Positions 14,255 to 23,532 are shown, counted from the stretch's first letter. The stretch is DNA of 64,000 bases from Microbacterium proteolyticum (GCF_014192415.1 NZ_JACHXY010000002.1:248001-312000); one strand, 5' to 3'. Made by a program: numbers and translations. The notes: generated by a model from the letters alone, not told the origin.

Positions 14255-15594
14255 GCGCGAGCATCTACCGTCGCTGTGGATGCCGCACCGAGGGAGGGCG
14301 CCACTTCGGCGCGCTCCCTGAGGGGGCCACGATCGAGCAGCGCGAGAAGGCGTGCCCCCGTCTCCTAGCTGACCCCAAGCACGGGAGCTGGGGGTACTAC
14401 CTAAGCGCCGGGAAGAACCCCGCGACGGGCAAACGTCAGCAGGCACGCGTTGCGGGATTCCCGACGCGCCAGGCGGCGCAGAAGGCCCGCAACGCGGAGG
14501 CCGTGAAGATCGACCCGGGGCGGTGGCTTCCGCCCACACGCGACACGCTGGCGGCCTATCTCGGCAAGTGGCTCCCCCGCCACCGCCGCACCGCCAGGAA
14601 CGGCCAGGGCCTTCGCGAGACGACGCACGGGCAGTACGAGCGGTACGTCACGAATGACATCATCCCCACGCGCCTCGGCGGCATGAGGCTGAGCGATGTG
14701 CGCCGGCATCACCTGATCGCGTTCTTCGACCAGCTCGCGGAAGACGGCCGCGGGATCGGCACACAGCACAAGATCCTGGTCGTGCTACAGGCAGCGTTCT
14801 CGTCGGCGCTGCTCGACGGTCTGGTCGACGTCAACCCAGCTTTGCGCATCCCGCTCGAGGCGGAGCGCCCGAAGCGATTCGAGGCGTGGAGCCCTGTGCA
14901 GGTTGGGACCTTCCTCGACGCCGCCGTGCAGCACCGCCTCGGATCGATGTACGAGTTGGCATTCCTGTCCGGGATGCGCCGCGGTGAGCTCGTCGGGCTC
15001 CGGTGGGAGCACGTCGACCTGGCGTCGCGTGTCCTGCACGTGCAGCACACGCGTGCGCAGGCACGCCGCGGGATCGTCGAGAGCGACCCGAAGACCGAGA
15101 GCGGGCGCCGAACCGTCACGCTCGACGACGCAGCCGTGGGAGCGCTACTGGACTGGCGTCTTCGGCAGGACCGCGATCGTGAGCGCTGGGCGGAGGCGTG
15201 GACCGACAGCGGCTACGTCTTCACGATGGAGGACGGCGGCCCCGTGAAGCCGGACTACGCGACGCGCCTCTTCGAGACGCTCCGGAAGCGCGCTGGCCTG
15301 CCCAAGATCACGCTGCACGGCGCGCGTCATGAGCACGCCTCGCTGTGGATCGCCGGCGGCGGCGACGTCACACAGCTGTCGAAGCGGCTGGGACACTCGA
15401 CGAGTCGGATCACCGCTGACCTCTACGTTTCGCGCGTGGGCGACGCCGACCGGGTGCACGCCGACAGGGTGGCGAGCATGATCCCGCGCGCCCCGCGTGT
15501 GCACGAACGTGTGCACGCACCACGGACTACAGAACCGGACGGGACCGCACCAGACCGGATCGACGCCGCACGGGACCGCACGAAAACGGGCTAA
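14251..15594 (+). CDS. int: Tyrosine-type integrase (element 2)
   Basis: This 447-aa recombinase starts at GTG 14251. The N-terminus is a Cys-containing arm-binding segment (SIYRRCGCRTEGGR), a core-binding domain spans ~95-190, and the catalytic domain follows. Catalytic residues: Arg in SGMRRGELVGLRW, HGARHEHAS with His-x-x-Arg, GHSTSR, and Tyr in ITADLYVSR. It is unrelated in detail to the element 1 integrase yet ends next to the same 43-bp tRNA repeat, so both enzymes use the same tRNA-Val target. The last ~45 residues are a charged, Thr/Asp-rich extension. Confidence 0.95.
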   Translation: MSASIYRRCGCRTEGGRHFGALPEGATIEQREKACPRLLADPKHGSWGYYLSAGKNPATGKRQQARVAGFPTRQAAQKARNAEAVKIDPGRWLPPTRDTLAAYLGKWLPRHRRTARNGQGLRETTHGQYERYVTNDIIPTRLGGMRLSDVRRHHLIAFFDQLAEDGRGIGTQHKILVVLQAAFSSALLDGLVDVNPALRIPLEAERPKRFEAWSPVQVGTFLDAAVQHRLGSMYELAFLSGMRRGELVGLRWEHVDLASRVLHVQHTRAQARRGIVESDPKTESGRRTVTLDDAAVGALLDWRLRQDRDRERWAEAWTDSGYVFTMEDGGPVKPDYATRLFETLRKRAGLPKITLHGARHEHASLWIAGGGDVTQLSKRLGHSTSRITADLYVSRVGDADRVHADRVASMIPRAPRVHERVHAPRTTEPDGTAPDRIDAARDRTKTG

Positions 15595-15633
15595 ACCATT
15601 CGGAACCGGACCGGGCGCAACTCGCCTAGTTAC

Positions 15634-15676
15634 TTCACACGGAAGAGGTCATCGGTTCGAGTCCGGTATCGCCCAC
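15634..15676 (+). repeat. Attachment-site repeat, 3' fragment of tRNA-Val(CAC), copy 2 (right end of element 2)
   Basis: Identical 43 bp to 8743-8785, with differing flanks on both sides (preceding base C versus A; following base C versus A), which fixes the repeat ends. It is the outer right junction: left of it is element 2, right of it is core chromosome. Only the tRNA part from the anticodon loop onward is present. Confidence 0.85.
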
Positions 15677-15681
15677 CGCAC

Positions 15682-15705
15682 AAGCCCTCGGTACGCCGGG
15701 GGCTT
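15682..15705 (+). terminator. Terminator following the host tRNA-Val 3' end
   Basis: AAGCCC-t-CGG pairs with CCG-g-GGGCTT around a short loop. It lies 5 nt after the attachment repeat and is probably the original tRNA-Val terminator of the chromosome. Confidence 0.55.
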
Positions 15706-15829
15706 CGTCGTTTGCGGCTCTCACCCCGCGGGAGAAGATCGAGCGCGGGCACCCTCGGCAAACGCCGGGCTCCATCGCCCCGGTCGAGCTCGGAGGGACG
15801 GTCATCGCCTGACGAGGGCGCCGAGAACC

Positions 15830-16360
15830 CTACCGCTGCTGCCACCCGTATCGCGCGGCGAGGGCCGCGGCGACCGCATCGAAACGCTTACGGTCCAGGG
15901 CGGCCGCCTCGCGGCGCATGCCCGCGTCATGGACGAGATACACCTGCTCGACGTCGATCCACGAGGGGCGGCTCTGCGGGTCCCACTCCCCCGTACCGAG
16001 TGCGAGGTACTGGCGATCGCCGTCGTGCGGCTTGCTCGTCAGGCGCACGGCGTACGAGTGGGTGGCATCCGCTCTCCCGATGACGAGAACGGGGCGGTCC
16101 TTGCCGCGCCCGTCGCGCTCCTCGTAGGGCACCCAGGTCCAGACGATCTCGCCGCCGTCGGGTGCGTTGTCGCGTTGCGGGGCGTAGGTCAGCGTCAGCC
16201 GACGCGGCGGGTCGATCTCCATCGTTTCGCTCCCCCGCGGCGGCGCCGGGCGCTCCGACGTCCTTGCCGGCGCGGGCCGGACCGGTGCCGGGCGGTCCTG
16301 CGATGTGGACGGGCGCAGCAGGCCCAGGACGGCGGAGATCAGACGAGAGGCGGTTCCCAT
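15830..16360 (-). CDS. PemK/MazF-family toxin-like protein without a visible antitoxin
   Basis: A 176-aa protein. The C-terminal ~120 residues carry the PemK fold signature: VWTWVPYEERDGRGKDRPVLVIG, then SYAVRLTSKPHDGD and WDVEQ-like WIDVEQVYLVH. In MazF-type enzymes this beta-barrel cleaves mRNA. The first ~45 residues form a hydrophobic helix (SRLISAVLGLL) and a Pro/Arg-rich linker, which is not typical of MazF and may anchor it to a membrane or partner. No antitoxin gene is adjacent. Solo PemK-like proteins are common in the core genome of actinobacteria, so a toxin role is not certain. The ATG at 16360 is preferred to 16378. Confidence 0.75.
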   Translation of the reverse strand: MGTASRLISAVLGLLRPSTSQDRPAPVRPAPARTSERPAPPRGSETMEIDPPRRLTLTYAPQRDNAPDGGEIVWTWVPYEERDGRGKDRPVLVIGRADATHSYAVRLTSKPHDGDRQYLALGTGEWDPQSRPSWIDVEQVYLVHDAGMRREAAALDRKRFDAVAAALAARYGWQQR

Positions 16361-16380
16361 ACCGCCCACCCTAGACACGA

Positions 16381-16420
16381 CGTACGGGGCGCCACCGACG
16401 AGTCGGTGACGCCCCGTACG
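16381..16420 (-). terminator. Terminator of amt
   Basis: GTACGGGGC pairs with GCCCCGTAC, with an inner CACCGAC/GTCGGTG stem, 13 nt past the amt stop codon. Confidence 0.7.
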
Positions 16421-16432
16421 GGGTGAAGCGGA

Positions 16433-17707
16433 TCAGCCGCGGGTGTCCGAGAGCACGTAGCCCTCTTCACCGTGCACGACGGTGTCGATGCCGGCGATCT
16501 CGTCCTCGTTCTTCACGCGGAAGCCGATGGTCTTGTCGACCGCGAAGCCGATGATGAAGGCGAGCACGAACGAGTAGATCATCACGGCGAAGGCCGCGAT
16601 GGCCTGCACGAGCAGCTGCGTGAGCGAGCCGCTGTAGATGAGACCGGTGCCGTTGGCGAAGATGCCGAGGTACAGCGTTCCGATCAGACCACCGACGAGG
16701 TGGATGCCGACCACGTCGAGCGAGTCGTCGAAGCCGAGCTTGAACTTCAGCTCGATGGCGAGGGCGCAGACGGCACCGGCGACGAGCCCGAGGACGATCG
16801 CCCAGACCGGCGTCAGCGAGGCGCAGGCCGGGGTGATGGCGACCAGACCCGCCACGGCACCGGAGGCGGCGCCGACCGAGGTGGGCTTGCCGTCCTTGAT
16901 CTTCTCCACGATCAGCCACGCGAGCAGGGCGGCGGCGGGAGCGGCGATCGTGTTGACGAATGCGAGGGCGGCGGTGTTGTCGGCGGCGAGCTCGGAGCCT
17001 GCGTTGAAGCCGAACCATCCGAACCACAGCAGACCCGCACCCAGCAGAACGAACGGCGGGTTGTGGGGGACGTGCGCGCCCTTCTGGAACCCGACGCGCT
17101 TGCCGAGCACCAGGGCGAGCGCGAGGGCTGCGGCACCGGCGTTGATGTGCACCGCGGTACCACCGGCGAAGTCGATGGCGCCGACGCCGAAGACGTCCTG
17201 CATGCCGTGGGTGATCCATCCGCCGTACGAGAACGACCCGTCATCGGCCAGGCCGAAGTTGAACACCCAGCTGGCGACGGGGAAGTACACGACGGTGGCC
17301 CAGATGGCGGCGAAGACCATCCACGCGCCGAACTTGGCACGGTCGGCGATGGCGCCCGAGACGAGCGCGACGGTGATGATGGCGAAGGTGGCCTGGAAAG
17401 CGACGAATGCGAGGGGCGGGTACGCCGCGCCCTCGGGCGTCTCGAGCACGCTGGCAAGGCCGAAGTTGGTGAAGTCGATCGTCCAGGGCACCTGGGTGGT
17501 GCCCTCGGCGGTGCTGGGGAAGGCGATGGAGTACCCGTAGAGCACCCACAGCACGCCCATGAGTCCCATCGCGCCGAAGCTCATCATCATCATGCTGATG
17601 ACGCTCTTGGCCTTGACGAGTCCGCCGTAGAAGAATGCGAGTCCTGGCGTCATGAGCAGCACGAGTGCCGCTGCTATCAGGATGAATGCGGTGTTGCCTT
17701 GATCCAT
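16433..17707 (-). CDS. amt: Ammonium transporter
   Basis: This 424-aa membrane protein has the eleven-helix AmtB/Rh layout. The N-terminal helix is FILIAAALVLLMTPGLAFFYGG. The twin-histidine pore residues are visible as His in GGTAVHINAGAAALALAL and in VVGIHLVGGLIGTLY. The substrate-site Trp/Phe-rich segments (WVLYGYSIAF) are also present. It conducts ammonium across the cytoplasmic membrane. No glnK or glnD follows; the next leftward gene is the PemK-like one after a terminator. A GlnR-box match lies upstream, so induction under nitrogen limitation is expected. ATG 17707 is the start. Confidence 0.95.
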   Translation of the reverse strand: MDQGNTAFILIAAALVLLMTPGLAFFYGGLVKAKSVISMMMMSFGAMGLMGVLWVLYGYSIAFPSTAEGTTQVPWTIDFTNFGLASVLETPEGAAYPPLAFVAFQATFAIITVALVSGAIADRAKFGAWMVFAAIWATVVYFPVASWVFNFGLADDGSFSYGGWITHGMQDVFGVGAIDFAGGTAVHINAGAAALALALVLGKRVGFQKGAHVPHNPPFVLLGAGLLWFGWFGFNAGSELAADNTAALAFVNTIAAPAAALLAWLIVEKIKDGKPTSVGAASGAVAGLVAITPACASLTPVWAIVLGLVAGAVCALAIELKFKLGFDDSLDVVGIHLVGGLIGTLYLGIFANGTGLIYSGSLTQLLVQAIAAFAVMIYSFVLAFIIGFAVDKTIGFRVKNEDEIAGIDTVVHGEEGYVLSDTRG

Positions 17708-17774
17708 CTCGGAGGGAACCTCTCTGCAGGGACGCAGGTAAAGCGTCGGGTCCCCTCAGTGTTCCCACCCTCGG

Positions 17775-17812
17775 TTACCGTCGTCGTTCGCCTCGTGTTT
17801 CAGGCACGTTAC
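17775..17812 (-). promoter_or_regulatory. GlnR-box-like site upstream of amt
   Basis: On the minus strand GTAAC, six bases, then GAAAC form a perfect a1-b1 half of the actinobacterial GlnR box. They are followed at the same 11-bp spacing by CGAAC and GGTAA, weaker a2-b2 elements. The site ends 68 bp before the amt start codon. Confidence 0.6.
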
Positions 17813-17871
17813 AGAGAGTTCACTCCGGTAAACACTGCGTTTCGCGCAGCTTCAGGCCGCTGATGAGCCGC

Positions 17872-18909
17872 TCAAGAATGCGTGAGCGCCACCATGCGCG
17901 ACACCGCGCGCAGGTACTTCTTGCGGTACCCGCCGCCCAGCATCTCTTCGCTGAACACGCTGCTCAACGGCACGCCCGTGGCCCGGATCGGGATCTGCGC
18001 GTCGTAGGCGCGGTCGACGAACGCGACCAAGCGCAACGCCGCCGACTGGTCGTGCAGCACCTGAACGTCGCGCAGGCCGATCGTGGTGACGCCGTCGATG
18101 AGGCGGATGAACCTCGAGGGGTGCACGCGCGCGAGGTGGCCCACGAGCTCGGAGAACGCGTCGTCGGATGCCACTCCCCCGGCGGAGGCGGCATCCACCG
18201 CCCGTCGGTACTCGTCGTCGCCGAGCACGCGGGCCGCACCGTCGATGGCGCGCTGGCGATAGTCTGTGCCGTCGATGCGGATGGTGCGGAAGCTGTCCGA
18301 CATCGACTGGATCTCGCGGAGGAAGTCCTGAGCGGCGAACCGACCTTCGCCCAACGCGTTGGGCGGGGTGTTGGAGGTCGCGGCGAGCCGTGTTCCGGAT
18401 GCCACGAGCTCGCCCAGCAGGCGGGTCATCACCATCGTGTCGCCCGGGTCGTCCAGCTCGAACTCGTCGATGCAGAGCAGGTCGGAGCCGCGGAACAGCT
18501 CGACCGCCTTGGCGTAGCCGAGCACGCCCACCAGCGCGGTGTACTCGATGAACGACCCGAAGTACTTCCGGCGGGCGGGCATCGCGTGGTAGATCGAGGC
18601 GAGCAGGTGGGTCTTTCCGACGCCGAAGCCGCCGTCGAGGTACACGCCCGGCTTGACCTGCGGTGCCTTCTCTGCCCGGCGGAAGAACCCGCCCTTCTTC
18701 ACCGGCGCCGACTGCGTGCCCGCGAACGCCTGCAGCAGTTCCTTGGCCTCCTGCTGCGAGGGGTACGCGGCATCCGCCCGGTACGACTCGAAGGTCGCGC
18801 CGTCGAACTGCGGAGGGGGCACGAGCGCACTCACCATCTCGGAGCCCGAGACGGCCGGCTCCCGCTCGGTGAGGTGGGTGAGCCCTGTCGTTGCGGGAGT
18901 CGAGGTCAT
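17872..18909 (-). CDS. zapE: Cell division ATPase ZapE (AFG1-like)
   Basis: A 345-aa AAA+-type ATPase. The Walker A motif GGFGVGKTH is near residue 98, Walker B is [14 protein letters not shown] near 150, and sensor 1 is TSNTPP. A C-terminal region with [20 protein letters not shown] is typical of AFG1/ZapE. ZapE binds FtsZ and modulates the Z-ring in E. coli; in actinobacteria the role is less defined. The start ATG 18909 is preferred because the residues before it in the frame look non-coding. It is a single gene, divergent from the sulfurtransferase. Confidence 0.9.
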   Translation of the reverse strand: MTSTPATTGLTHLTEREPAVSGSEMVSALVPPPQFDGATFESYRADAAYPSQQEAKELLQAFAGTQSAPVKKGGFFRRAEKAPQVKPGVYLDGGFGVGKTHLLASIYHAMPARRKYFGSFIEYTALVGVLGYAKAVELFRGSDLLCIDEFELDDPGDTMVMTRLLGELVASGTRLAATSNTPPNALGEGRFAAQDFLREIQSMSDSFRTIRIDGTDYRQRAIDGAARVLGDDEYRRAVDAASAGGVASDDAFSELVGHLARVHPSRFIRLIDGVTTIGLRDVQVLHDQSAALRLVAFVDRAYDAQIPIRATGVPLSSVFSEEMLGGGYRKKYLRAVSRMVALTHS

Positions 18910-19027
18910 GGCCGTCCTGTGTCCAAGTCTTACGGGAGGGTGCGTGCCCCGACACGGCGGATCTAGGGTCGAAGGTGCGGTGTCCAGCCTATGCCGCCGC
19001 ATCCATCGCCCCGACCGAGGAGATCCC

Positions 19028-19930
19028 GTGACCGTCGAGTTCGACACCACCTCGCCCAAGTTCGCCGAGTACGCCGAGCCCGGCCGTCTCGTCACCGGTG
19101 AATGGCTGCAGGAACGCCTCGGTCAGCCGGGCCTCGTCGTGGTCGAATCCGACGAGGACGTACTGCTGTACGAGACGGGGCACATTCCCGGAGCCGTGAA
19201 GGTGGACTGGCACACGGAGCTGAACGACCCCGTCGTCCGCGACTACGTCGACGGCGAGGGCTTCGCTCGGCTGTTGAGCCGCAAGGGCATCTCGCGCGAC
19301 GACACCGTCGTCATCTACGGCGACAAGAACAACTGGTGGGCCGCCTACGCGCTGTGGGTGTTCTCGCTGTTCGGCCACGCCGACGTCCGCCTGCTCGACG
19401 GCGGCCGCGACAAATGGATCGCCGAGGGGCGCCCCGTCACGACAGGGAAGACGGTCGTCGAGACCACCGAGTACCCGGTGGTCGAGCGCGACGACTCCGT
19501 CATCCGCGCATACAAAGACGACGTGCTCCGCCACCTCGGCAACCCGCTCATCGACGTGCGCTCGCCGGAGGAGTACTCGGGCGAGCGCACGACGGCTCCC
19601 GCCTACCCCGAAGAAGGGGCGTTGCGCGCCGGGCACATCCCGAGCGCCCAAAGTGTTCCGTGGGGCAAGGCCGTGGCCGAGGACGGCGGCTTCAAGTCGC
19701 GTGCCGAATTGGATGCCATCTACCGCGACGGTGCGGGCCTCTCGGACGGCGACAAGGTCGTGGCCTACTGCCGCATCGGCGAACGCTCGAGCCACACGTG
19801 GTTCGTGCTCCGGCACCTCCTCGGGTTCGACGATGTGCGCAACTACGACGGCTCGTGGACCGAGTGGGGCAGCGCGGTGCGCGTGCCCATCGTGTCGGGT
19901 GCGGAGCCCGGCGAGGTGCCCGGGCGCTGA
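19028..19930 (+). CDS. sseA: Thiosulfate sulfurtransferase (two-domain rhodanese)
   Basis: A 300-aa protein starting at GTG 19028 after GAGGAG. It has an inactive N-terminal rhodanese domain (~20-140, [18 protein letters not shown]) and a catalytic C-terminal domain (~165-290) with [11 protein letters not shown] and the active-site loop CRIGERSS. Cys in this loop takes up the sulfane sulfur. Length is normal for SseA/CysA-type enzymes. It is followed after 46 nt by sufE, which accepts persulfide sulfur, so the two genes form a sulfur-transfer operon. Confidence 0.9.
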   Translation: MTVEFDTTSPKFAEYAEPGRLVTGEWLQERLGQPGLVVVESDEDVLLYETGHIPGAVKVDWHTELNDPVVRDYVDGEGFARLLSRKGISRDDTVVIYGDKNNWWAAYALWVFSLFGHADVRLLDGGRDKWIAEGRPVTTGKTVVETTEYPVVERDDSVIRAYKDDVLRHLGNPLIDVRSPEEYSGERTTAPAYPEEGALRAGHIPSAQSVPWGKAVAEDGGFKSRAELDAIYRDGAGLSDGDKVVAYCRIGERSSHTWFVLRHLLGFDDVRNYDGSWTEWGSAVRVPIVSGAEPGEVPGR

Positions 19931-19976
19931 TGCCGCCATCGAGCCCGAGCGCGACGGGCGTGGGAGGATGACGGTG

Positions 19977-20417
19977 ATGTCCGACAACGCCCTCCCCGCC
20001 CGCCTCGCCGAGATCCGCGACGAATTCCTCGAGCTCGAGGAGCCCGACCGGCTGCAATTGCTGCTGGAGTTCTCCCAGGAGTTGCCCGAGGTGCCGGCCG
20101 AGTACGCCGATCATCCCGAGATGCGCGAGCGGGTCGTGGAATGCCAGTCGCCGGTCTACATCATCGTCACCGTCGACGACGACGACAGCGTCGCGATGCA
20201 CGCCACCGCTCCGGCCGAGGCGCCGACCACGCGCGGGTTCGCGAGCATCCTCGCCCAGGGGCTCACCGGGCTGAGTGCCGACGAAGTGCTCGGCGTGCCC
20301 GACGATTTCCCGCAGAGCATCGGCCTCACCCGCGCCGTGAGTCCGCTGCGCATCGCCGGGATGACGGGAATGTTGATGCGCGTCAAGCGTCAGGTCCGCG
20401 CCAAGCGGGCTGCCTGA
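19977..20417 (+). CDS. sufE: SufE family sulfur-acceptor protein
   Basis: A 146-aa protein. The key cysteine lies in VVECQSPVYIIV near residue 51, the SufE sulfur-acceptor Cys. RLQLLLEFSQELPEVP and a C-terminal SPLRIAGMTGMLMRVKRQ complete the family pattern. SufE takes sulfur from SufS-type desulfurases for Fe-S cluster assembly. ATG 19977 is favoured over ATG 19968 because GGAGG directly abuts the latter and sits at proper spacing to the former. It is the second gene of the operon and is followed by a terminator. Confidence 0.85.
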   Translation: MSDNALPARLAEIRDEFLELEEPDRLQLLLEFSQELPEVPAEYADHPEMRERVVECQSPVYIIVTVDDDDSVAMHATAPAEAPTTRGFASILAQGLTGLSADEVLGVPDDFPQSIGLTRAVSPLRIAGMTGMLMRVKRQVRAKRAA

Positions 20418-20453
20418 GACCCGCCGTCCGGTCCCCGTTCTCGGGGCGGGTTT
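20418..20453 (+). terminator. Terminator after sufE
   Basis: ACCCGCC pairs with GGCGGGT, followed by TTCGCGG. The stem begins directly after the sufE stop codon and ends about 68 bp before the convergent hydrolase gene. Confidence 0.6.
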
Positions 20454-20521
20454 CGCGGTTCGGGGCGTGCATACACGCCCCCACACGCAGAATGCGCCCA
20501 GAAGCCCCGGAGACTCTCGCG

Positions 20522-21727
20522 TCAGTCGCGGGCGAAGCCCCGTGCGCGCACCCAGTCCGTGATGGCGGTGACCCAGCGGGTCTCGTCGTAGTTCCACAGC
20601 TTCGTGTGGCGGGCCACGTGGAAGGTCTCCATCGTCACGAGGTCGGGCCGGGCGGCAGCCAGAGCGTGCGACGCGTCGGACGGCACGAACCCGTCGTCGT
20701 CGCTATGGAGCACGAGCATCGGATGCCGGAGTTCGCGGGCGCGCGCCACGCCGTCGAGACGGTCGAGGGGGATCGCCTCGCCGCTGCCCAGGACGGCCGC
20801 GCCCCAGTTCGACGCGAGGGCGTTCTGGGCGACGGCGATCACGGGCGCGGGCAATCGCATGAGGCGCCCATGGAAGCGGAGCACGGTACGCCAGTCGACG
20901 ACCGGCGACTCGAGCACGAGACCCGCGATGACGTCGGCGTGGGGCGATTCGAGGGCGGCCTGAAGGGCGAGCGCGCCGCCCATCGACCACCCCATGACGA
21001 TGACGTGCCGGGCGCCCTGGCGGCGTGCGTAACCGATGGCGGCGTCGAGGTCGCGCCACTCAGTGGCGCCGAGCGCGTAGGTGCCGGACGCGCTCTTCGG
21101 CGCTTCGCCGTCGTTCCGGTAGGACACGAGGAGGCTAGTGATGCCGAGGTCGTGGAACACGGGGACCGCGCGCAGCGCCTCGGCCTTGGTCGTGCCGCGG
21201 CCGTGCACCTGGATCACCCAGATGTCCGTCGCGGCCGGGGTGGCGAACTCCCAGGCGGGGCAGGGTCCGACACCGGTGTCGATGTCGACGGTGCGGAACG
21301 GACGGCGCACCTGCTCGGGGCGGTCGTAGTACCACCCGCTGAAGGCGGCGTCCGGTGCGAGGTCGCCGTCAGCGGTGACGTGAGTGAGGAGCTTGCGGGT
21401 CACCGTGTTCTCGTCCTCACCCACGATCGAGCCGAGGCGCACGTAGTCGACCGTGCCGACCGTGAACAGGCCGTACCGGCCCGGCAACGCCGTGTCGGGT
21501 GTGCGCACGAGGGTGATGGTCTGAGCGGCGGGATCGACGCGCACGATGCGCGTGTCGGGCAGGCGGCCCGCGGGGTGCACGACGGTGCGCGCGACGCGCA
21601 GCGACACCGCGCCGAGGGCCGCAGTCGAGGCGGCGAGCGTCAGGCTGAGAGCTGACAGAGCGATGCGGATGCCGGTCGCTCCGCGTTGCGTTGCGCGGGG
21701 ACCTGCGGCGCGCCTGGGAGCGTTCAT
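20522..21727 (-). CDS. Membrane-anchored alpha/beta hydrolase
   Basis: A 401-aa protein with one N-terminal transmembrane segment (~20-45, IALSALSLTLAASTAALGAV). The alpha/beta-hydrolase fold has the HGRG oxyanion motif (WVIQVHGRGTT), nucleophile elbow GWSMGG near residue 245, acid in HSDDDGFVP and His in FHVARHTKLWNY. It is probably a lipase- or peptidase-like enzyme facing the outer side of the membrane, with unknown substrate. It is divergent from DUF3000-rnd and convergent with sufE. Confidence 0.8.
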   Translation of the reverse strand: MNAPRRAAGPRATQRGATGIRIALSALSLTLAASTAALGAVSLRVARTVVHPAGRLPDTRIVRVDPAAQTITLVRTPDTALPGRYGLFTVGTVDYVRLGSIVGEDENTVTRKLLTHVTADGDLAPDAAFSGWYYDRPEQVRRPFRTVDIDTGVGPCPAWEFATPAATDIWVIQVHGRGTTKAEALRAVPVFHDLGITSLLVSYRNDGEAPKSASGTYALGATEWRDLDAAIGYARRQGARHVIVMGWSMGGALALQAALESPHADVIAGLVLESPVVDWRTVLRFHGRLMRLPAPVIAVAQNALASNWGAAVLGSGEAIPLDRLDGVARARELRHPMLVLHSDDDGFVPSDASHALAAARPDLVTMETFHVARHTKLWNYDETRWVTAITDWVRARGFARD

Positions 21728-21752
21728 CGAGGCCTCACTCTAGTCTGTGGCC

Positions 21753-22343
21753 GTGAGTGACCAGCGCGCGGCGGAGGCCGCCAGCCCCTTCGCGCGGGCA
21801 GCCGAAGAGGTGCGCGCCACCACCTTCCGCGAAGACCTGGTCGTTCGCGAAATCCCCTCGCCCGCCGGGCTCGCGCCGTTCTCGCTGGCCCTGGCCGGCG
21901 ACGTGCGCCCCGAGGAACACGCGACGGACTCGCCTTTCGGTACGGGGCGCTTCATCTTGCTGCACGATCCCGAAGAGCCGGAACCGTGGGGTGGGGCGTG
22001 GCGCATCGTGTGCTTCGCGCAGGCGCCCCTCGAGCCCGAGATCGGGGTCGACCCCCTGCTGGCGGAAGTGGCGTGGTCGTGGCTCATCGACGCCCTCGAC
22101 TCGCGCGGGGCGGAGCGGCACTCGGAATCGGGTACGGCCACCAAGACACTCTCCACCGGCTTCGGCGCCCTCGCCTCGCAGGGCGAGGGGTCGCAGATCG
22201 AACTTCGCGCGTCATGGTCGCCGCGCGGTCCCTTCCGCCCGCACCTCGAGGCGTGGGCGGAGCTCGTGTGCATGCTCGCCGGCCTCCCCCCGGGGTCGGA
22301 GGGTGTCGCAGTGTTCGGAGCCCGGAGGCCCACGCGTGGTTGA
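21753..22343 (+). CDS. DUF3000 family protein
   Basis: A 196-aa protein of the actinobacterial DUF3000 family, recognised by FREDLVVREIPSPAGLAPFS and PWGGAWRIVCFAQAPLEPE and by its place just before rnd. GTG 21753 is taken as start; GTG 21747 is two codons earlier. Its 3' end overlaps rnd by 8 nt, so the genes are translationally coupled. The biochemical role is unknown; coupling suggests a link to RNA processing. Confidence 0.85.
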   Translation: MSDQRAAEAASPFARAAEEVRATTFREDLVVREIPSPAGLAPFSLALAGDVRPEEHATDSPFGTGRFILLHDPEEPEPWGGAWRIVCFAQAPLEPEIGVDPLLAEVAWSWLIDALDSRGAERHSESGTATKTLSTGFGALASQGEGSQIELRASWSPRGPFRPHLEAWAELVCMLAGLPPGSEGVAVFGARRPTRG

Positions 22344-23532
22344 GTACATCGTCATCGAGGATGCCGCGGGGCTCAGCTCCGCGTGCGAGGCCCTGGCCGC
22401 GGGGCACGGTCCCGTCGCGGTCGACGTCGAACGGGCGTCGGGGTTCCGCTATTCCCAACGCGCCTACCTCATCCAGGTGTTCCGCCGCGGCGCGGGCGTC
22501 TTCCTCTTCGACCCGTCGACCATCGAGGACTTCTCGCCGCTGCAGGAGGCGATCGGCGACGTCGAGTGGGTGTTCCACGCGGCGAGCCAGGACCTCCCCT
22601 CTCTGCGCGAGCGCGGTCTCGAGCCGCCGTCGATCTTCGACACCGAGCTGGGCTCCCGCGTGCTCGGCCACGAGCGCGTGGGACTCGGCGCGGTCGTCGA
22701 GCAGACGTTGGGGATCACCCTGGCCAAGGCCCACTCGGCCGCCGACTGGTCGACGCGCCCGCTGCCGGCATCCTGGCTCGAGTACGCCGCCCTCGACGTG
22801 GAGCATCTCATCGATGTTCGCGACGTGCTCGTGGCCGAACTCGACGAGCAGCAGAAGACGGAGTTCGCTCGGCAGGAGTTCCAGGCGGTGCTCGAGCGCC
22901 TCCCCAAGCCCGTGCGCGACGACCCGTGGCGTCGCCTCAGCGGTCTGCACTCCGTGCGCGGTCGCCGCTCCCTCGCCATCGCCCGTTCGCTCTGGCAGGC
23001 CCGCGAGGACTACGCCCGTGAGCAGGACGTCGCCCCGGGGCGTCTCGTGCCCGATCGCGCCCTCGTGGCGGCCATCCTGGCCGACCCGCAGAGCAAGCAG
23101 GCGCTGGCCGGCGTGAAGGAGTTCAACGGACGAGCCAGCCGCACGCAGCTCGACCGCTGGTGGAACGCCATCGTGGCGGGCCGCGAGGCGACGGAGCTGC
23201 CCGCCGACCGCGTCCCGAGCGATACGCTGCCGCCTCCCCGCGCGTGGGTCGACCGCAACCCCGAGGCCGATCGGCGGCTCAAGGCCGCACGCCCGGCGGT
23301 CGAGGCGCGCGCGGAAGAGCTGCGGATGCCGACCGAGAACCTCCTGACGCCAGAGACGCTGCGCCGCGTCGCGTGGGCCCCGCCCGCCGAGGTGACGGCC
23401 GACTCGATCGGTGCGGCCCTCATCGACCTGGGTGCGCGACCCTGGCAGATTGATCAGACCGCACAGGTGATCGCGGATAGTTTTGTAGCTTCCCTCAGCG
23501 CGGAAGACGACGACCCCGTCATCGATTCGTAG
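22336..23532 (+). CDS. rnd: Ribonuclease D (DEDDy 3'-5' exonuclease with HRDC domain)
   Basis: A 398-aa protein. The exonuclease domain spans ~1-170 with the DEDDy set: VAVDVERASG supplies D-x-E, FHAASQDLPSL the second Asp, and YAALDVEHLIDVRD the Tyr and last Asp. An HRDC domain follows (~205-290, RRSLAIARSLWQAREDYA), then a second HRDC-like region (~330-385). RNase D trims 3' ends of tRNAs and other stable RNAs. The start is GTG 22336. Confidence 0.9.
   Translation: MVEYIVIEDAAGLSSACEALAAGHGPVAVDVERASGFRYSQRAYLIQVFRRGAGVFLFDPSTIEDFSPLQEAIGDVEWVFHAASQDLPSLRERGLEPPSIFDTELGSRVLGHERVGLGAVVEQTLGITLAKAHSAADWSTRPLPASWLEYAALDVEHLIDVRDVLVAELDEQQKTEFARQEFQAVLERLPKPVRDDPWRRLSGLHSVRGRRSLAIARSLWQAREDYAREQDVAPGRLVPDRALVAAILADPQSKQALAGVKEFNGRASRTQLDRWWNAIVAGREATELPADRVPSDTLPPPRAWVDRNPEADRRLKAARPAVEARAEELRMPTENLLTPETLRRVAWAPPAEVTADSIGAALIDLGARPWQIDQTAQVIADSFVASLSAEDDDPVIDS

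Noticed and set aside
16472..17863. A 463-codon plus-strand frame opposite amt
   Set aside because: The complementary strand encodes a clear ammonium transporter; the frame is rich in Glu/Asp/Gly from codon bias only.
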